A stretch of 64,000 nt of DNA, from positions 6,359,247-6,423,246 of the forward strand of contig OX336354.1 in assembly GCA_946902875.1 (NCBI GenBank), written 5' to 3'. The notes below the pieces were generated by a model. It worked only from the letters and a program-made list of their open reading frames with translations, was not told the DNA's origin and did no database searches. The position numbers and the translations under genes were made by a program. Of this stretch, positions 1-12,800 are shown piece by piece. The stretch is from Nematopogon swammerdamellus (Eukaryota; Arthropoda; Insecta; Lepidoptera; Adelidae). How positions within the stretch are numbered: position 1 is the stretch's first letter; the number at the start of each line of letters is the position of its first letter.

Positions 1-483
1 GCAGCTCGGCCTTCGGCCTCGCCCTCCGTTACTTACTTTCATTAAAAAGTTTATATTCTTCCTGAACGCAGCTCGGCCTTCGGCCTCGCCCTCAATGACT
101 TAATTTCTTCGAGAAGGTTTTCCTGAACGCAGCTCGGCCTTCGGCCTCGCCCTTAGTTACTTACTTTCTTCGAAAAGGTTATCGTCTTCCTGAACGCAGC
201 TCGGCCTTCGGCCTCGCCCTCAGTTACTTACTTTCTTCAAGAAGGTTTATAGTCATCCTGTACGCAGCTCGGCCTTCGGCCTCGCCCTCAATTACTTACT
301 TTCTTTGAGTAGGTTTATCATCTTCCTGAACGCAGCTCGGCCTTCGGCCTCGCCCTTAGTTACTTACTTTCTTCGAGAAGGTTTATTGTCTTCCAGAATG
401 CAGCTCAGCCTGAAGCTTCGCCGTTAGTTACTTACTTTAGTTGAGAAGGTTTATCGTTTACCTGAACCCAGCTGCCCTTAGTT
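1..483. repeat. Minisatellite, unit about 61-68 bp
   Basis: Tandem copies begin near 1, 68, 129, 196, 264, 332 and 400, with a decayed copy near 470. Each unit carries a GC-rich block containing the palindrome GGCCTTCGGCC followed by an AT-rich spacer (ttacttactttcttc-like). The array runs off the left edge, so its full length is unknown. The last copies are more diverged than the first. Confidence 0.9.
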
Positions 484-545
484 ACTTACTTTCTTCCTTT
501 GAAATACGAATTTCACGCGAGCGAAGCCGCGGGCAAAAGCTAGTT
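484..545. repeat. Terminal piece of a common lepidopteran repeat
   Basis: The stretch ending in 'gcgggcaaaagctag' is the reverse complement of the 'ctagcttttgcccgcggcttcgctcgc' end seen again near 40270-40300 and, degraded, near 36920. It directly follows the minisatellite, suggesting the array grew inside or beside this element. The element class cannot be set from this fragment. Confidence 0.6.
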
Positions 546-3352
546 TTTTATAATGACAAACGCTTTTGGAGCTCCAGATCAAATATGTGTGCGTTGACAG
601 GTGGCGCCCACGATCTATAACCATGTTATCGATTCTTTCTGGCTGTTCCTTAGTTGCTTGCTGTTATGAAGCTTTTATTATTGTATCAAAGGTCGACGTT
701 AAAAGTGTAGGCATTTATGCACCAGCTAATAATAATATGTAAGAACGTTCATCTTTCCGATGTTCCCAAACTTTTATTCCAAACTTCGACCCATTTATTC
801 CAAACTTCCAACCCACTAGGAAGGTACTAAGAACATATTCTTGTATTGACGGGTCAAGTTGAACGAGACGCCCCATTGCGTAACGAGAAAAAAAGCTCTT
901 TGCGAGAAAATTGTTCGTAATCTATTTTGTTTGTTTCTATATATCTCAAGAAAATAGTTTTACTCAAATTGTGCTGGCGTTAATAGTTTTCTCTCCAACG
1001 CCTGTGGCCGCCTGGTACCTATTCACTTCATACGTAAGGTGACGTAAAATATGTATACGTGTAGGTATATGTTTCCATTCTTTCTCATACAAATTCCATT
1101 AAATTCCTGCCTGTCTGCCTGAGTATTCTAGAGAATTTAACTGAGATCCCAAAAAGTATTACACTGTTGTTCCTCATAATGCTCATCATTTAAGTTACCA
1201 CTTTCGAACATAATATTATGTAAGTCGAAAAAGTCATCCGTGAACTATCTAATTCGCATTTTTACGAATTCGCCGGAAAACTGTGATCGCCTGACACGGG
1301 GTAAAACGCGAGGTAAAACACGACGTGCGTCGCGTGCCTTCCGGTGCTGTGCTGTCTTCATTGCGCAACTTTGCACCCAAGCTTCAGGCAATAAGGGCCA
1401 GTCTGAAGAAGACAGGCGAAGCGAACTATCATGCCGAATGGTATTGATTTTGCGGCGATGTCATACAGCCTGGTACGGAGATGTCATGTGCTGATTCGCG
1501 TGACCGAGTTGAATTTGAGTTCCTCTTGGGTTGCGCCATGCATGTGATAAGATTTACGAGTGATGGCCTGATTTGCCTATTCAGTTAGATAATTTAACCG
1601 TTAATTTGTTAGATTCTATACTAGGTAACGTGCTCACGTTTTCCATTAGTCTTTGGAAGTGCACCGCTCACGCGTCCAAAACCGGAGCCAGACAAGGGTT
1701 TGTAAACCTAGTTAGTCACGGCGCGAGCTACTCGACTGGATCTCACGTACGCTAAATACAATACGTAATGAACTAGACAGAATGACAATATGTTCCGTGA
1801 GCTGGTTGGCGCTGGACGAGCGCGCTCTAGTCCGAGAGCTGGTGGAAGTCTGCGACTATCATGTGTGGTTTTTTATTTGTTTAAAATAGAAAAGGTTGAC
1901 TGGAAGAAATATCTGTACAATGAGACAGCAAATTTTAAGTGACAGCTTACTTTTCCTGTTCAAGATGGCCACAAATACTTGCGGCTCTAGCGGTCACGAC
2001 CTGTTTGAGTCGATCGCTCATTTGACACTGATCCCTCAGTGTTAGGGAGCAAATGATCGACGAAATAGACGAAGGAAAAAGGAACTTGGCTCGTCAAACA
2101 GCGTTCAGCTGAACGATCTGCAGTCACGCATGAGGGAAGACTTTGATTTATTGTTGTGATACATAATAAATGTTATATGACTTCAAGCTACCCTTTAGAC
2201 AGATTAGCGGAAGTTAGGAGACGTACATACGGTACCTATGCTTTTTATTTTAGGGTTTGAAAAGAGTAAAATTTATTGTCAATTTTGATAGTCAGATGAA
2301 AAGAACCATTTCGTTCCATTTATTATAAATTATGTATAGAGAGGTACGTGTATTTTCCAGTTGAGCGTAGCCAGCCAGCACGAACAAAGGGAAGCGGTGA
2401 CTTCGCATCTTCATAGTGCAGACAGGAACAATGTGTGAAGGGCTCCCATCACGGGTGTGTGTAGTAGGTGATGTAGCCAATCATGTCGAGTTCCATAAAA
2501 CAATATACAAAACAAAACTATGAGTTGGCCAAACGATCAGTGACTCCTATCCTCCGAGATCCCACGAGCATGACATTGGCAGTTCATATATGGGCAAGCC
2601 GGGTTCACTGCGGCTCCGGTATCGTTCCTACCGACGGTGTTTTTGCTCATTTTTTTACCACTATATGCAAATATTCTAAAAGATGTTCTCTTCCTATTCA
2701 AGGCTCGTCCTTACCATAAGCGTCCACGCGAGAAAAACAATATTTCGTGGTAGATTTTCTTTGGAATTAATTACATGCTTCATTTCGAATTCTCTTTGGG
2801 TTTTAACGCTGTAATTGTAAGTTTCCTCATTATGATTGGCGTTTGACCTTAGGTTGCTTTTTGTGCTGCTGCCTTTGTTTAGGATTAGGTAGTTTCGTTC
2901 CAGGAAAAAACCTATCGTTAGCACTGTTAACGTGTTAATTTAGTTGCTTTTCGTTCGTTCAAAAAACAAAAGGTCTGACAAGCTTAACACTAGGTTTTAA
3001 GTGATCAATCAACCCTTCTCATCCTATGTTACAAGAAATTAGTTATTTTTAGGTTCGAGTCAACTCTAAGGTTCATATTTCTCATATTTTAGTACTGTTT
3101 AATTAATTTACTGCTCTAGCTGTCAGAAGGCACCAACCAAGGCAACGGAGCCGGCCGAGCCACTATTAGGTCAGCGCTGTAGCTCAAATGGTAACTCGTG
3201 ATGCAATCGAGCTGATTAGACAAAACAAAGTCATTGTGCTTAAAGTTTTTGTCGCCCGTTTCGACTCCCACCCACGTTAATCCATCACACACATCACATA
3301 AATTAATTTCGACAACAGAACGATAACGAGTATACTGTTTCTTTTGTTTCAG
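546..3352. other. Non-coding stretch upstream of the first visible exon
   Basis: No ORF here has recognisable protein content; the longest are short and low in information. A SINE-B fragment lies at 2340-2500. Because the first coding exon at 3413 is preceded by a 3' splice site at 3351-3352, this stretch is probably intronic and the promoter and 5' leader exon lie further left or are not recognisable. Confidence 0.5.
2340..2500 (+). repeat. SINE-B fragment with 3' tail
   Basis: It ends in a 'gtaggtgatgtagccaa...gttccataaaa' tail, the same 3' end as at 49738-50078. The upstream part is diverged. The A-rich end on the plus strand gives plus orientation. Confidence 0.55.
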
Positions 3353-3872
3353 AAGTGCGTCGCGGGTAAAGGCGATCAGTCGCTCGTGTGAAATATCAAA
3401 GACAGAACCAACATGGCGTTTGCCTATAGATACAGCACGACCGGTCCCACTACGATCAACAACAGAACATCCTGGGGTCCGATATCCTCGCCGCACGTCG
3501 ACATCTCGCCTAAGGACTTCGACAGACCTCTCAGCGGAAATTTTGATAGGATCATCAATGCGTTTGAAAGGACGAACGCCTTTGAGTACGTGAGGAGTAA
3601 CTTCGAGCGGTCGGAGAGCCGGGACAATGTGTTCGATAAGATTGTGGAGAAGGCAGAGGCGAACGAGGAGAGATTCGTGGCGCACGCGGACTTCGTGGTG
3701 AACAGGAAGAAGAGCAGCAGCTACGAGCGTGCGGGCGGGAACCTGGCCACGCAGACTCCCTGCTCCGAGGACGATGTCGCTGAGTTCTACCAGGAGAGGA
3801 TAGTGTACTCGCAGGCGAGACAACTGTTCCCGCTCCAGGAGGACTTGGCTGATTGGATCAATAAAACTATTG
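3353..3872 (+). CDS. pigs: GAS2-like gene, first coding exon (CDS from 3413)
   Basis: The acceptor is tttgtttcag ending at 3352; the donor is ttg|gtaagt at 3873, phase 1. The exon holds 60 nt of 5' UTR and residues 1-153. The N-terminus has no recognised domain, but its last 15 residues are the start of the CH domain, so the CH domain is split across a 12.5-kb intron. Confidence 0.9.
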
Positions 3873-6800
3873 GTAAGTGAGCTTACTTCTTAATACACGA
3901 ATTGAAGAGTAATCTTTTTATTTTTTATGGTAAGCGCGACGTGTTGCGCCGAGCCACCCATAAGGTGTCTAACGACGCCCATGGACATTCGGTCGTACGC
4001 GGGGGTTGAGAATGCCATGCCGGCCTGACAGGTGCCTATTCACGCCTCTCTTGAAGGACCCGAGACTATACTTGGGGGGAAATATGTGAAAATAAGTATC
4101 AAATACAACCTAACCTGACGTAATGCAATCTAAAGAAATATAGCAGCTACCGACCTTCAAAAAGTGCATGTAACTAGTACCTACATCTGCTTCGTTCTGC
4201 AGGCGGCAAGAGAAACTTTCAAGATTTTTAATGAAATTATATGTGTATTATATGAATGAATATATATGCCTTTTTGGGTACGGTACGTCCAGTTATAATA
4301 CGACTACAAAAAATGATTCTACAAATAGGAATTAGAACTTAGCACCGAATGGCTAGCTGCGCTGACGGTATGCTTTCCTTTCTCGCATCGTGTCCTGCCT
4401 TTTTACTATTCAGGCTTATCTACAGCCACTCGAGAAATGTCCGAGCTCTTGAGTTACAAATAAGGATCGACCGCAAGTCCTAACATTAATTCAGAATGTA
4501 CAGGACACTGCTGCGACGCTCAAGCAGGCTGCAGTAATAGAAACGGTACTGCAATAGCGACTCGCACATATTTGGCCCGTATGGACTGACGTTGACTTAT
4601 TGGAGTATAACTGGCCGTTGAAGCTTTTATTGCCTGGAGAAGTTTCTTATGAAACATTCATTAGCTACGACGACTGGGTTCGTTAGCGGATCCGTGGCGA
4701 TTTATTCCAGGAAATCATACATCACCTGCTGCGTCTCCTTAATCCTGCAACGTTGCAGGCGATGATTTTATAAATGTCATAAATTGGAGCCGCTGCTGCG
4801 GTTCCACATTCCACAGTGCCATAATTATATTTTAGGTTGCCTAACCCTTTACTATTTCGTCTTATAAGTATGCCATGAATTATTTTAAAAGCTTCTCCAA
4901 TAAACTATTAATTAATAAAGAACATTGTTTCGAAGTGCGTGGCAAGAAAAGTTGGAAAACTGACTAACTGTCGATCTTTGCGGCAAATCGGACTACGATT
5001 TTTCTCCAACCGCAATCATCACTTGCGAAGTTGCGTACGACCAAGCTCGTGATTTAACAATAGCGTCATTGATATTATAAGTCCATAACGGTCCCGAGAT
5101 ATGGCAGCCAGACTGCAATATTTACTGTGAACCATATATAAAAGAGTTGCTGAAACGGCCTCAGATCTTTTAAAAATTTTATCGTCGTTTGTTTGCTCCG
5201 TTGCATTTCCATATGAAGTGTTGCCTCGGCATCGCCTACTACCTACCTGCGCTGCGTAACGATCACTAGTGATCATCAGTTCCTACTACCGCATAAAATA
5301 TTAAATTCCTGACACCATTCAACAAAGCTTTATCTCTTGATTGTCTTGTGATTGTGGGCGTACATCAAGCGAATGTGTCTTATATTATTGGCAATCTTAG
5401 GCGCGTCTATTGTCGTATCATCGCGCTGTTTCCTAACATTGTCGTAAATTATTGGAATACCTAGTCTACTAGTACAAGGCAGTACTTGAAACTTTGCAGT
5501 AGGTAGGTGTGACTTCTGTCTGCTTTCGACTAGGTTTATTGGTCTGGTGACCTATATCTTCTAAGGCGATGAGTGACAACTATAAAGTTAGCTATACGAA
5601 TGCAAGAATATGTTTCGCAATAACTTTATTAGATTTACGATGTGCATGTCGCATGCCATCATAATTTGGCCGAAGGCAGTGTTTGGTCGATGTTTCTTGG
5701 AGAATTATGGCCATATTGTAGCTATAAACTGTGTAAAATTGTTGATGTTGAGATCACCTAGCAAAGAAAGTGTCAAAAAATCGCACTGTAATCAGTGCAA
5801 TTTTTTATAAAAATATTTTTTTCACATATCCCTAAGCACTACCTAAAACCAACAACGTAATATAATCGCTCTAAATCTGACAACCAATCTAGAAATTCTC
5901 AATATCTCAGGAAGCGTAGGTACGCAAATTGTTATTATATCTCTACTATACAATACCGCGGAGATCAACAAAATGACCGATGATTTATCATTCGTCGATC
6001 CGCGTTCGACCGACTTACGCAGTTTTATGAAATTATTTCGCCATTCCTTCCAGCTACTTCCCATCATTCATGGCGCTTCCAACACTATCTATATATCTCG
6101 TTCACCATTCATACAACATTTCTAGATCTTTGATGCTCCTTAGCTGGAATGTTAGAAGGGTAACCGCTGCATATAATCACTTTGGTACCGAAGTTCTCCA
6201 GGACTTATATTAACCGTAAAATAAACTTCTCCATCTACAAAGGCCCTCAGTGTTCACTCTCACCTAGAACACCCATAGAAATGTTTACCCAATCCTATTG
6301 CTCGTTTTGTAGTTCCCTGGTGTCTGCTTCCGCGCCTTGCCACTACTCCTGCCTGTCTCAAGACCACTGCACATAAAGTCTGCGTAGCTTTGTCCCCGCC
6401 GCCAGACATTCGCCTGATATTTATTGCCTCAATGCAATTACAGTCGACGCAGGCGCATGCGGTGTCGCGCTCGTGGGACGCCGACAACTGTTAAGGGCTA
6501 AGGCTGATTATGGGACGCGGATATTGTGTTCCCTGTCAGACGGTTTTATGTCCAACAGGATCTATGGTCTCTCGGCCTTTGTCGACCCGCTCAATGGAAC
6601 TCTCCTGACTAAGGCAAAATGGGATTACCTTAATCGAGTTTGTATTCTTGTCGAGCACTCCTACTGCTATGCCCTCTTCGCGGTGCCCATTATCCGTCTC
6701 CGTACGATATGTGCTGTATGGGCTGGCGTGAATAGATCATTGTGTTTTAAACGCCCACGCGTTTTTAACAACTATAGATCACGAACAGGTCGTAAATACC

Positions 6801-9800
6801 ATAAACGTTAGCCCATTCATCTTCTGTCACTGATTGATTTTCGTTTTGTGAGACTATTTAGGTTCTGTCAAGGCCGAAACTTTAAAAATACGCACTTTAG
6901 TGACCTACCAAGAAGTAGTGCGTATTCGGGGTCTACTCTACTGTTACTCGAGTGGATGTTGAGTATTCTGAGCACGCAGCAGCTAACTCCGACTGCTAGC
7001 CGCAAGCCGCAGCCGTGCTTCGAATGAGGTCTCCGCAATGACTTCGTTTTAACGTAGATTGAGGCACTATATTCAATCTACCGTTTTAGCTAAGCGTTAA
7101 TTTATATCTTTTTTTTGCGTAAGACTTCAACCTCCTCCACTTCCCGTAACTCTACCCGTATACAGAAATAAACGTATCAATAAAACGTACAATTTCCTTA
7201 CCTCAAGTAAATAAAATTTAGAATTAAAATTTTCGAATTATTCTCTATCGCAGCCACCGACTACATTACAGCATTCACAGGTGTATCCATAAACTGTTCT
7301 ATCTGTCTCCACTAATTTGAATACAGAACACAGTTTGAGGAAGAAGATTACTTATTTTCCCCTTACTTATTATGTTTAGTTAAAAAAATATTTAGACTTA
7401 ATCGCGTTTACTTATTCAATAATTCCTTTCCATCGCTTCGTTTTTGTTGCTCCTAAGTTCATGATCATGACTATTCATAATCTGCATTGCTAGAAAGCCA
7501 TTACTTCTCCTCTCTTCGGCGAAAAGTCTGCAGCACCGCGCACTCCTTTACTTTACTGCCACATTAATTAGCTATCTCTAATTCCGATCACCAGATGAAC
7601 ACGAGAACTACACAGCCTCATCTGTAGTTTCATAAGTGCAAGCATTTTAAACTCTGCACGTTCGTTCATAAGGTTCACATTCGTGTGTTCAATTATTGAA
7701 AGAATTTTAGATTCTACGTTATTCAGGCCTTCCGCGTCTTTTTACTCGAATTTTAACACTATTACCATAACGTTGAGAGTGGTTTTAGCGCAGAAGAGTT
7801 GTGTTGTCGTGAGACGTGTGCGGGAGCAAGTCACGAATGAGTGCTGTCAAGTTTGTTTGTAAACATGACGCGAAGAGATGGAGCGCGGAGATGAGTTCTC
7901 ATTTTGCTTTGCAGATTCATTGCGTAGGTTTGAACTTTTTTGGAAAAAGCAGTAAAACTATTGATCTCTCGCCTCGTTACAATATTACATTTGCGTGCAT
8001 ACCTACTACATCTGCCGCTTTACCGTTCGGAGCCGGTGTAAAACTGTAGGTCCCTTCCCTTGCCCCTTACTAGGTGGTAGGCTCAAGTTGTAGCCGACTG
8101 GGTTGTTACCACGGTACAGGATGTAAGATGGCCGCATAGCAGCCTCGGCTGTTTTATTCTTGTCCAGTAGAGCCAGCAATCCAAATGAAATTCTCCGATG
8201 TGGCACTTTCTCGAAGGTGTTATTGGTTCGGATATTGGTTGATCCAAGCATGTGCTCCGGCCGCTCTGGCTCAGCCATGTACCGGTTTACATACAAAAAA
8301 TGATTACTATGCGAAATGTCGTACTTATCCTGATGAATGATTTTTGTATGGAATCTGACATGGTTGGCTACATACCTACAACACCCATGATAGCAGCTTG
8401 GCATCCCAATACACCTCGGTGAACTACGCGCCATGTCATGTCATGCCAGTGCCGGCTACACTGAACTAGACGAAAAACACGAACTATTTACATAGCCGGT
8501 TCGATCGACCTTTCATTCAGTGTAAATGAAAGGTCTTTCATTTACACTGAATGAAAATGGACATTTTCATTCAAATGGACGTTCAGGAAGACTATAAACC
8601 TTCTCTTTTTTTTTATGGTAACAGGAATTTTACTGTGTTGGTATCAACCCGGACGAGTTAAGTTATACCCTGCCACTGCCACCTAGTAAGGTTGGAAGGC
8701 TCGATACCAGCACTGGCTACCTAAGGTCCAGCATTCCTTCTCACAACACAACGGCTTTATCACGTAGCCCTAACTCATTCATCACGTAGAATTTATTTGT
8801 GGGAACGGATTTCAAGGAACCCACAATTATATATGAAATCCGAACCGAAAAATCGGGAATAAAAAAAAAAAAAAGCTCGGTATAAAACTCATTGCTTTTC
8901 GTGAGGCCAGACCTTTACCGTTTTATCAGAACTGCCCCAGTCAGATGGTGTGGGAGATTTGCCTTGCACATTTTTCCGGTGACCACCTGTTAGCAGCGAG
9001 TCTGACTGAATTCCACCGGTCTGTTCTCAAACCCCAGATGTCTGAATTCAGTCGTTTCAAAAACTTTAATGTTTGTAGAACCTTATCGGTCTCACTAAGT
9101 TTTTGCACACCTTATTGATCACTCGATATTGTAAATATATTTTCCTGTGACAACGTTCTATGTTTGTATTTGTAATTTTCATACCGACAGTACGCGGGGC
9201 GCATGAATATTGAAGACGACTTGTCCTCCCCTCCCTCACTGTTTGCGATTTGCGATACGATGCGAATCCGTTCCACGTCCGTTACGCGAACACGATACGG
9301 TACCTAATAGGTGCCATTAGGTACTTAGTCGATTTACTTATTTGAATGGCACCTTATATAATCCGAAAACATACATACATAGATACCACACGCTTTATCT
9401 CGACTATCGGGGTAAGCAGAGTAATCGATGTTGTGCTTCAACGATTCTGGTTAATTACAGCACAACACCGACGACCACGCTTCGCACAGTATTCGAACAA
9501 GATAACTATATCAAACAGCAAGTAAGACACGAAGATCCACCTGCTGCAGTATTCGGTGGAAGGACCGTGCCAAGGTGAGAAGTGACTATCCTGTCGCTCT
9601 GTAGCACAGCATCTTAGTAGGCTTTTACGATATGCACGCGGAGAGATACAGTGGAGTTATTCTTTTTAAGTACCGGCGGCCCCACACGGTGTCAACGGCA
9701 ATAATCCTTAAATACATTTTAAATGTGTAATTACTCCGGTGAAGGAAAACTCCGCGCCGTGAAGAAACCTATTCTTGCTTTCTTTCCTCTTTACACACAA

Positions 9801-12800
9801 TACTAGCAGGCGTTGTGCAGTGACTGAAATAAATTGCTTTTGGCAAATTCGTCTCCGGTAATACACTTCTGGACCCAGTGCTCGGTGTCTTTATCCTACA
9901 AAGATAAGGCACATTGTTAAAATTACCACCTGGTATCCTGATTTTAGAAACCAGTATTTTATTAATCAACAAAATAAATAAATACTCACTTCACCAGTTC
10001 AATTACCCACCTAACGTTTAATTTAATCCACTCTCAGTTTCGATGGCGCCCAACTTGTACAGGAACTATAATTATAATATTTTTTGCCGCTCAATGTGTA
10101 TTATTATGAATGCAAATATTACGGTCCCGGCTCTCCTAATCTTGATATGGAAAATCTCGTATAATGTATGCAAGCAACAAAGATGTATTATGTACTAGCG
10201 TACTAGATAAATCACTCGGCCAACTAACATGTTCCACCGAGTTGCGGTTCACGATCGTCAAGTCTCTTAGTCGAGCGCGAGAGGCCGCAGCGCGCAGTCG
10301 TCGCCTGCCTGCTGCGATCGCGCCTCGCATACTTTACTTACACTAATACATTTACACATCTTCGTCGATGCGAAGGTGCGATGGCGAATCTGGAGATGAC
10401 GTGTTAGAATGAAAAGACAATATGCACACCGACGCACGAGTGCGATCGTTCTCCCCACCCCTTGCCTCTCTCCCGCACGCTTCCCGCCCCGCGCGAGCCC
10501 CCCACACCGGCCGCCAGACCGTCACCCGCACGCTTCCCGCCCCGCGCGCGCTCCCCTCTTCCGCTCGACTCTGCGCTCCGCCTCCCCGCTACCTTACCCC
10601 ATACCTCAGCCGCCGGAACACCGCTTCTCTGTATATTTCTTCGGAGCGATAACTCTATATAATATTTCCTCAAAGGCAAGCAAGCGGTCGAAATCACTCG
10701 TACAAATTTATAAAAACAAAGTAAACTGTATAGAAATAAAAGCTTCACTTAATAAAACAACGACAATAATATGTATATTAGATAGCATTGGGCATCTTGT
10801 TCGCCAGAAACTTGGAGTCTGGCCCAATTGCGGAAAGAAGGATTATCCTCATGGTTCCACTAATCATGGGAGATTATAAAGAGTTTGTATTACGTCGAGC
10901 ACAGCGACGTAATACAAACTCTTTGAAAAAACTGTTTAAAAAAACATAAAACCGACTTAAAAAAAATATTGAACTAAAAAGTATTAAATAATATTTTGAA
11001 ATTTTCTCTGTCATTGTATTGAAATATATGAATCGATATTGTGTGTGATTCATATTCGGACCCTTGAGTTGAAGGCGGTACAAAAGCACAAAAGAGGTCC
11101 ATCTATAAATTTTCAGGTGTGCTTTTGTACCGCCTTCAACTCAAGGGTCCGAATATGAATCACAATACGATTCATATATTTCAATACAATGACAGAGAAA
11201 ATTTCAAAATATTATTTAATACTTTTTAGTTCTAGTTTTATTTTTTGGAAGTCGGTTTTATGCTTTTTAAAACAGTTTTTGTTTCATTCTTTTTAGTTAA
11301 TTTTTAGTATTATTAGATAAAAAAGAATAATCGAAATCGATTGAAGTGGTACAGAATGTTTTTATTGCTGAAAAAGACCACATTTAAAGTTTTGCTGAAG
11401 GTAACCACAAACCATAGTTTTTGGTTGATTTTTCAAAAACAGCTGAATCAATTTCGATAAAATCTATATGAAACCACCTCTGAAGTATGACCTACCAAAA
11501 AATAATGTTCGAAATCGGCCCACAATTGACGGAGTAATCGCGTAACAAACATAAAAAAACCAAAGAGTTTGTATTACGTCGCTGCAGCGACGTAATACAA
11601 ACTCTTTGAAAAAAACATACAGTCGAATTACTCGAATTGAGAAGAAGTCGGTGGAAAAGCGCACACCACTCCGCTCGACTAGTTGATAGTCTTTTTATTA
11701 AATTCTTCGACAATGTCCGACCTCGGGGTTCTAGAGTGGTCAAACCCGAAGCTCAGAGGCACGAAGAGAGGTGTGGCGGGGAAGGGGTAGCCAAGCAAGG
11801 CTGACAGTCTGGAAGGAACAATTGTAGGAAATGCGCACGAGTTTTATTGTTTTCACATTCCAAATTTTTTTCGCTGACAAAAATGCAGTCAGCTACCAAG
11901 GCTGGCTGGGTTCTGCGGATTCTTGTTTTCGAGTTTTTGATTGCGAATTTAAGACAGTTGAAACTCTATAAGAGAAGAAAGATTAAATACTGTTCCCGCT
12001 CGGAGGAAATAGGACTACTTCCTCCGAGTGTTCCCGTGTTCAGTTTAGATCCTCTAGACCGGCGTAATCGCTAATGCAATTGCGGGAAGGAGGATTACCT
12101 TCTCATTGTCTATGGTTCCACAAATCTTAGGATTGTCTCATGGATACAGAAGAAGATATTGCACATGTCCGCGAGTTGATCTTAATATTAGCGGAATCAA
12201 AGGATACACCTCCTTTCCGCATTGTATGATTATTTTCAAAAATTACGCTTGGAAAATCTCGAATCTAAATTATATTCATTAACTCTGTCAAGTCAAGAGT
12301 TAATGAATAGAATCGTTTTTCTGCTCTGCGCACTCTGCGTTGAAAAGGAAATGTCACTAGAATCAATTAGAATCTAATGACGTTTTAGATTATCCTTATT
12401 GCTTTTTTTAACAAGTTTTAGTGTCACGAACGTTTATTGTGTGTTTTTGACATTGATAATAAAGCTACCGAGGAGTTCTCTATGACGTCAGGAAGCTGTA
12501 AACGTTAACTCCCGCGTGCGTAACCTCAGTCAGCAGCCGGCAGCCAAGACGGTGACCAATTATAACATCCATATATGGCGCTACCGAAATCCGAGTCAAG
12601 GCGCCTCCGAAAAAAGCCAGACGCAGCCCTAACTAGACCAGCTCCTTGTCTGCGGTGTGAGTGTGACGTGCCAGACGTGACATTATGACACGCGGTGTCA
12701 CTGGTGACATTTCATGTCATGTGACACGCGCTCGTTGAAGACTTTATTTGAAGTTAATTTCGAGATAAGCGCGGTAATTCGTCGCGAAATATGCGCGTAC

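Noticed and set aside
1..483. CRISPR-like direct repeats
   Set aside because: The spacers are themselves similar to each other and the host is an animal; this is a minisatellite.
3116..3823. 235-codon ORF on the minus strand
   Set aside because: It is antisense to the first coding exon of the GAS2-like gene; its protein has no family features, while the plus strand has conserved sequence and splice sites.
6473..6811. 112-codon plus-strand ORF
   Set aside because: No recognisable domain, no splice context, and it lies in an intron of another gene; open by chance is the simplest reading.
10404..10879. Several overlapping ORFs rich in Arg/Pro
   Set aside because: They occur in several frames on both strands over one GC-rich patch, which is what low-complexity GC-rich DNA produces.
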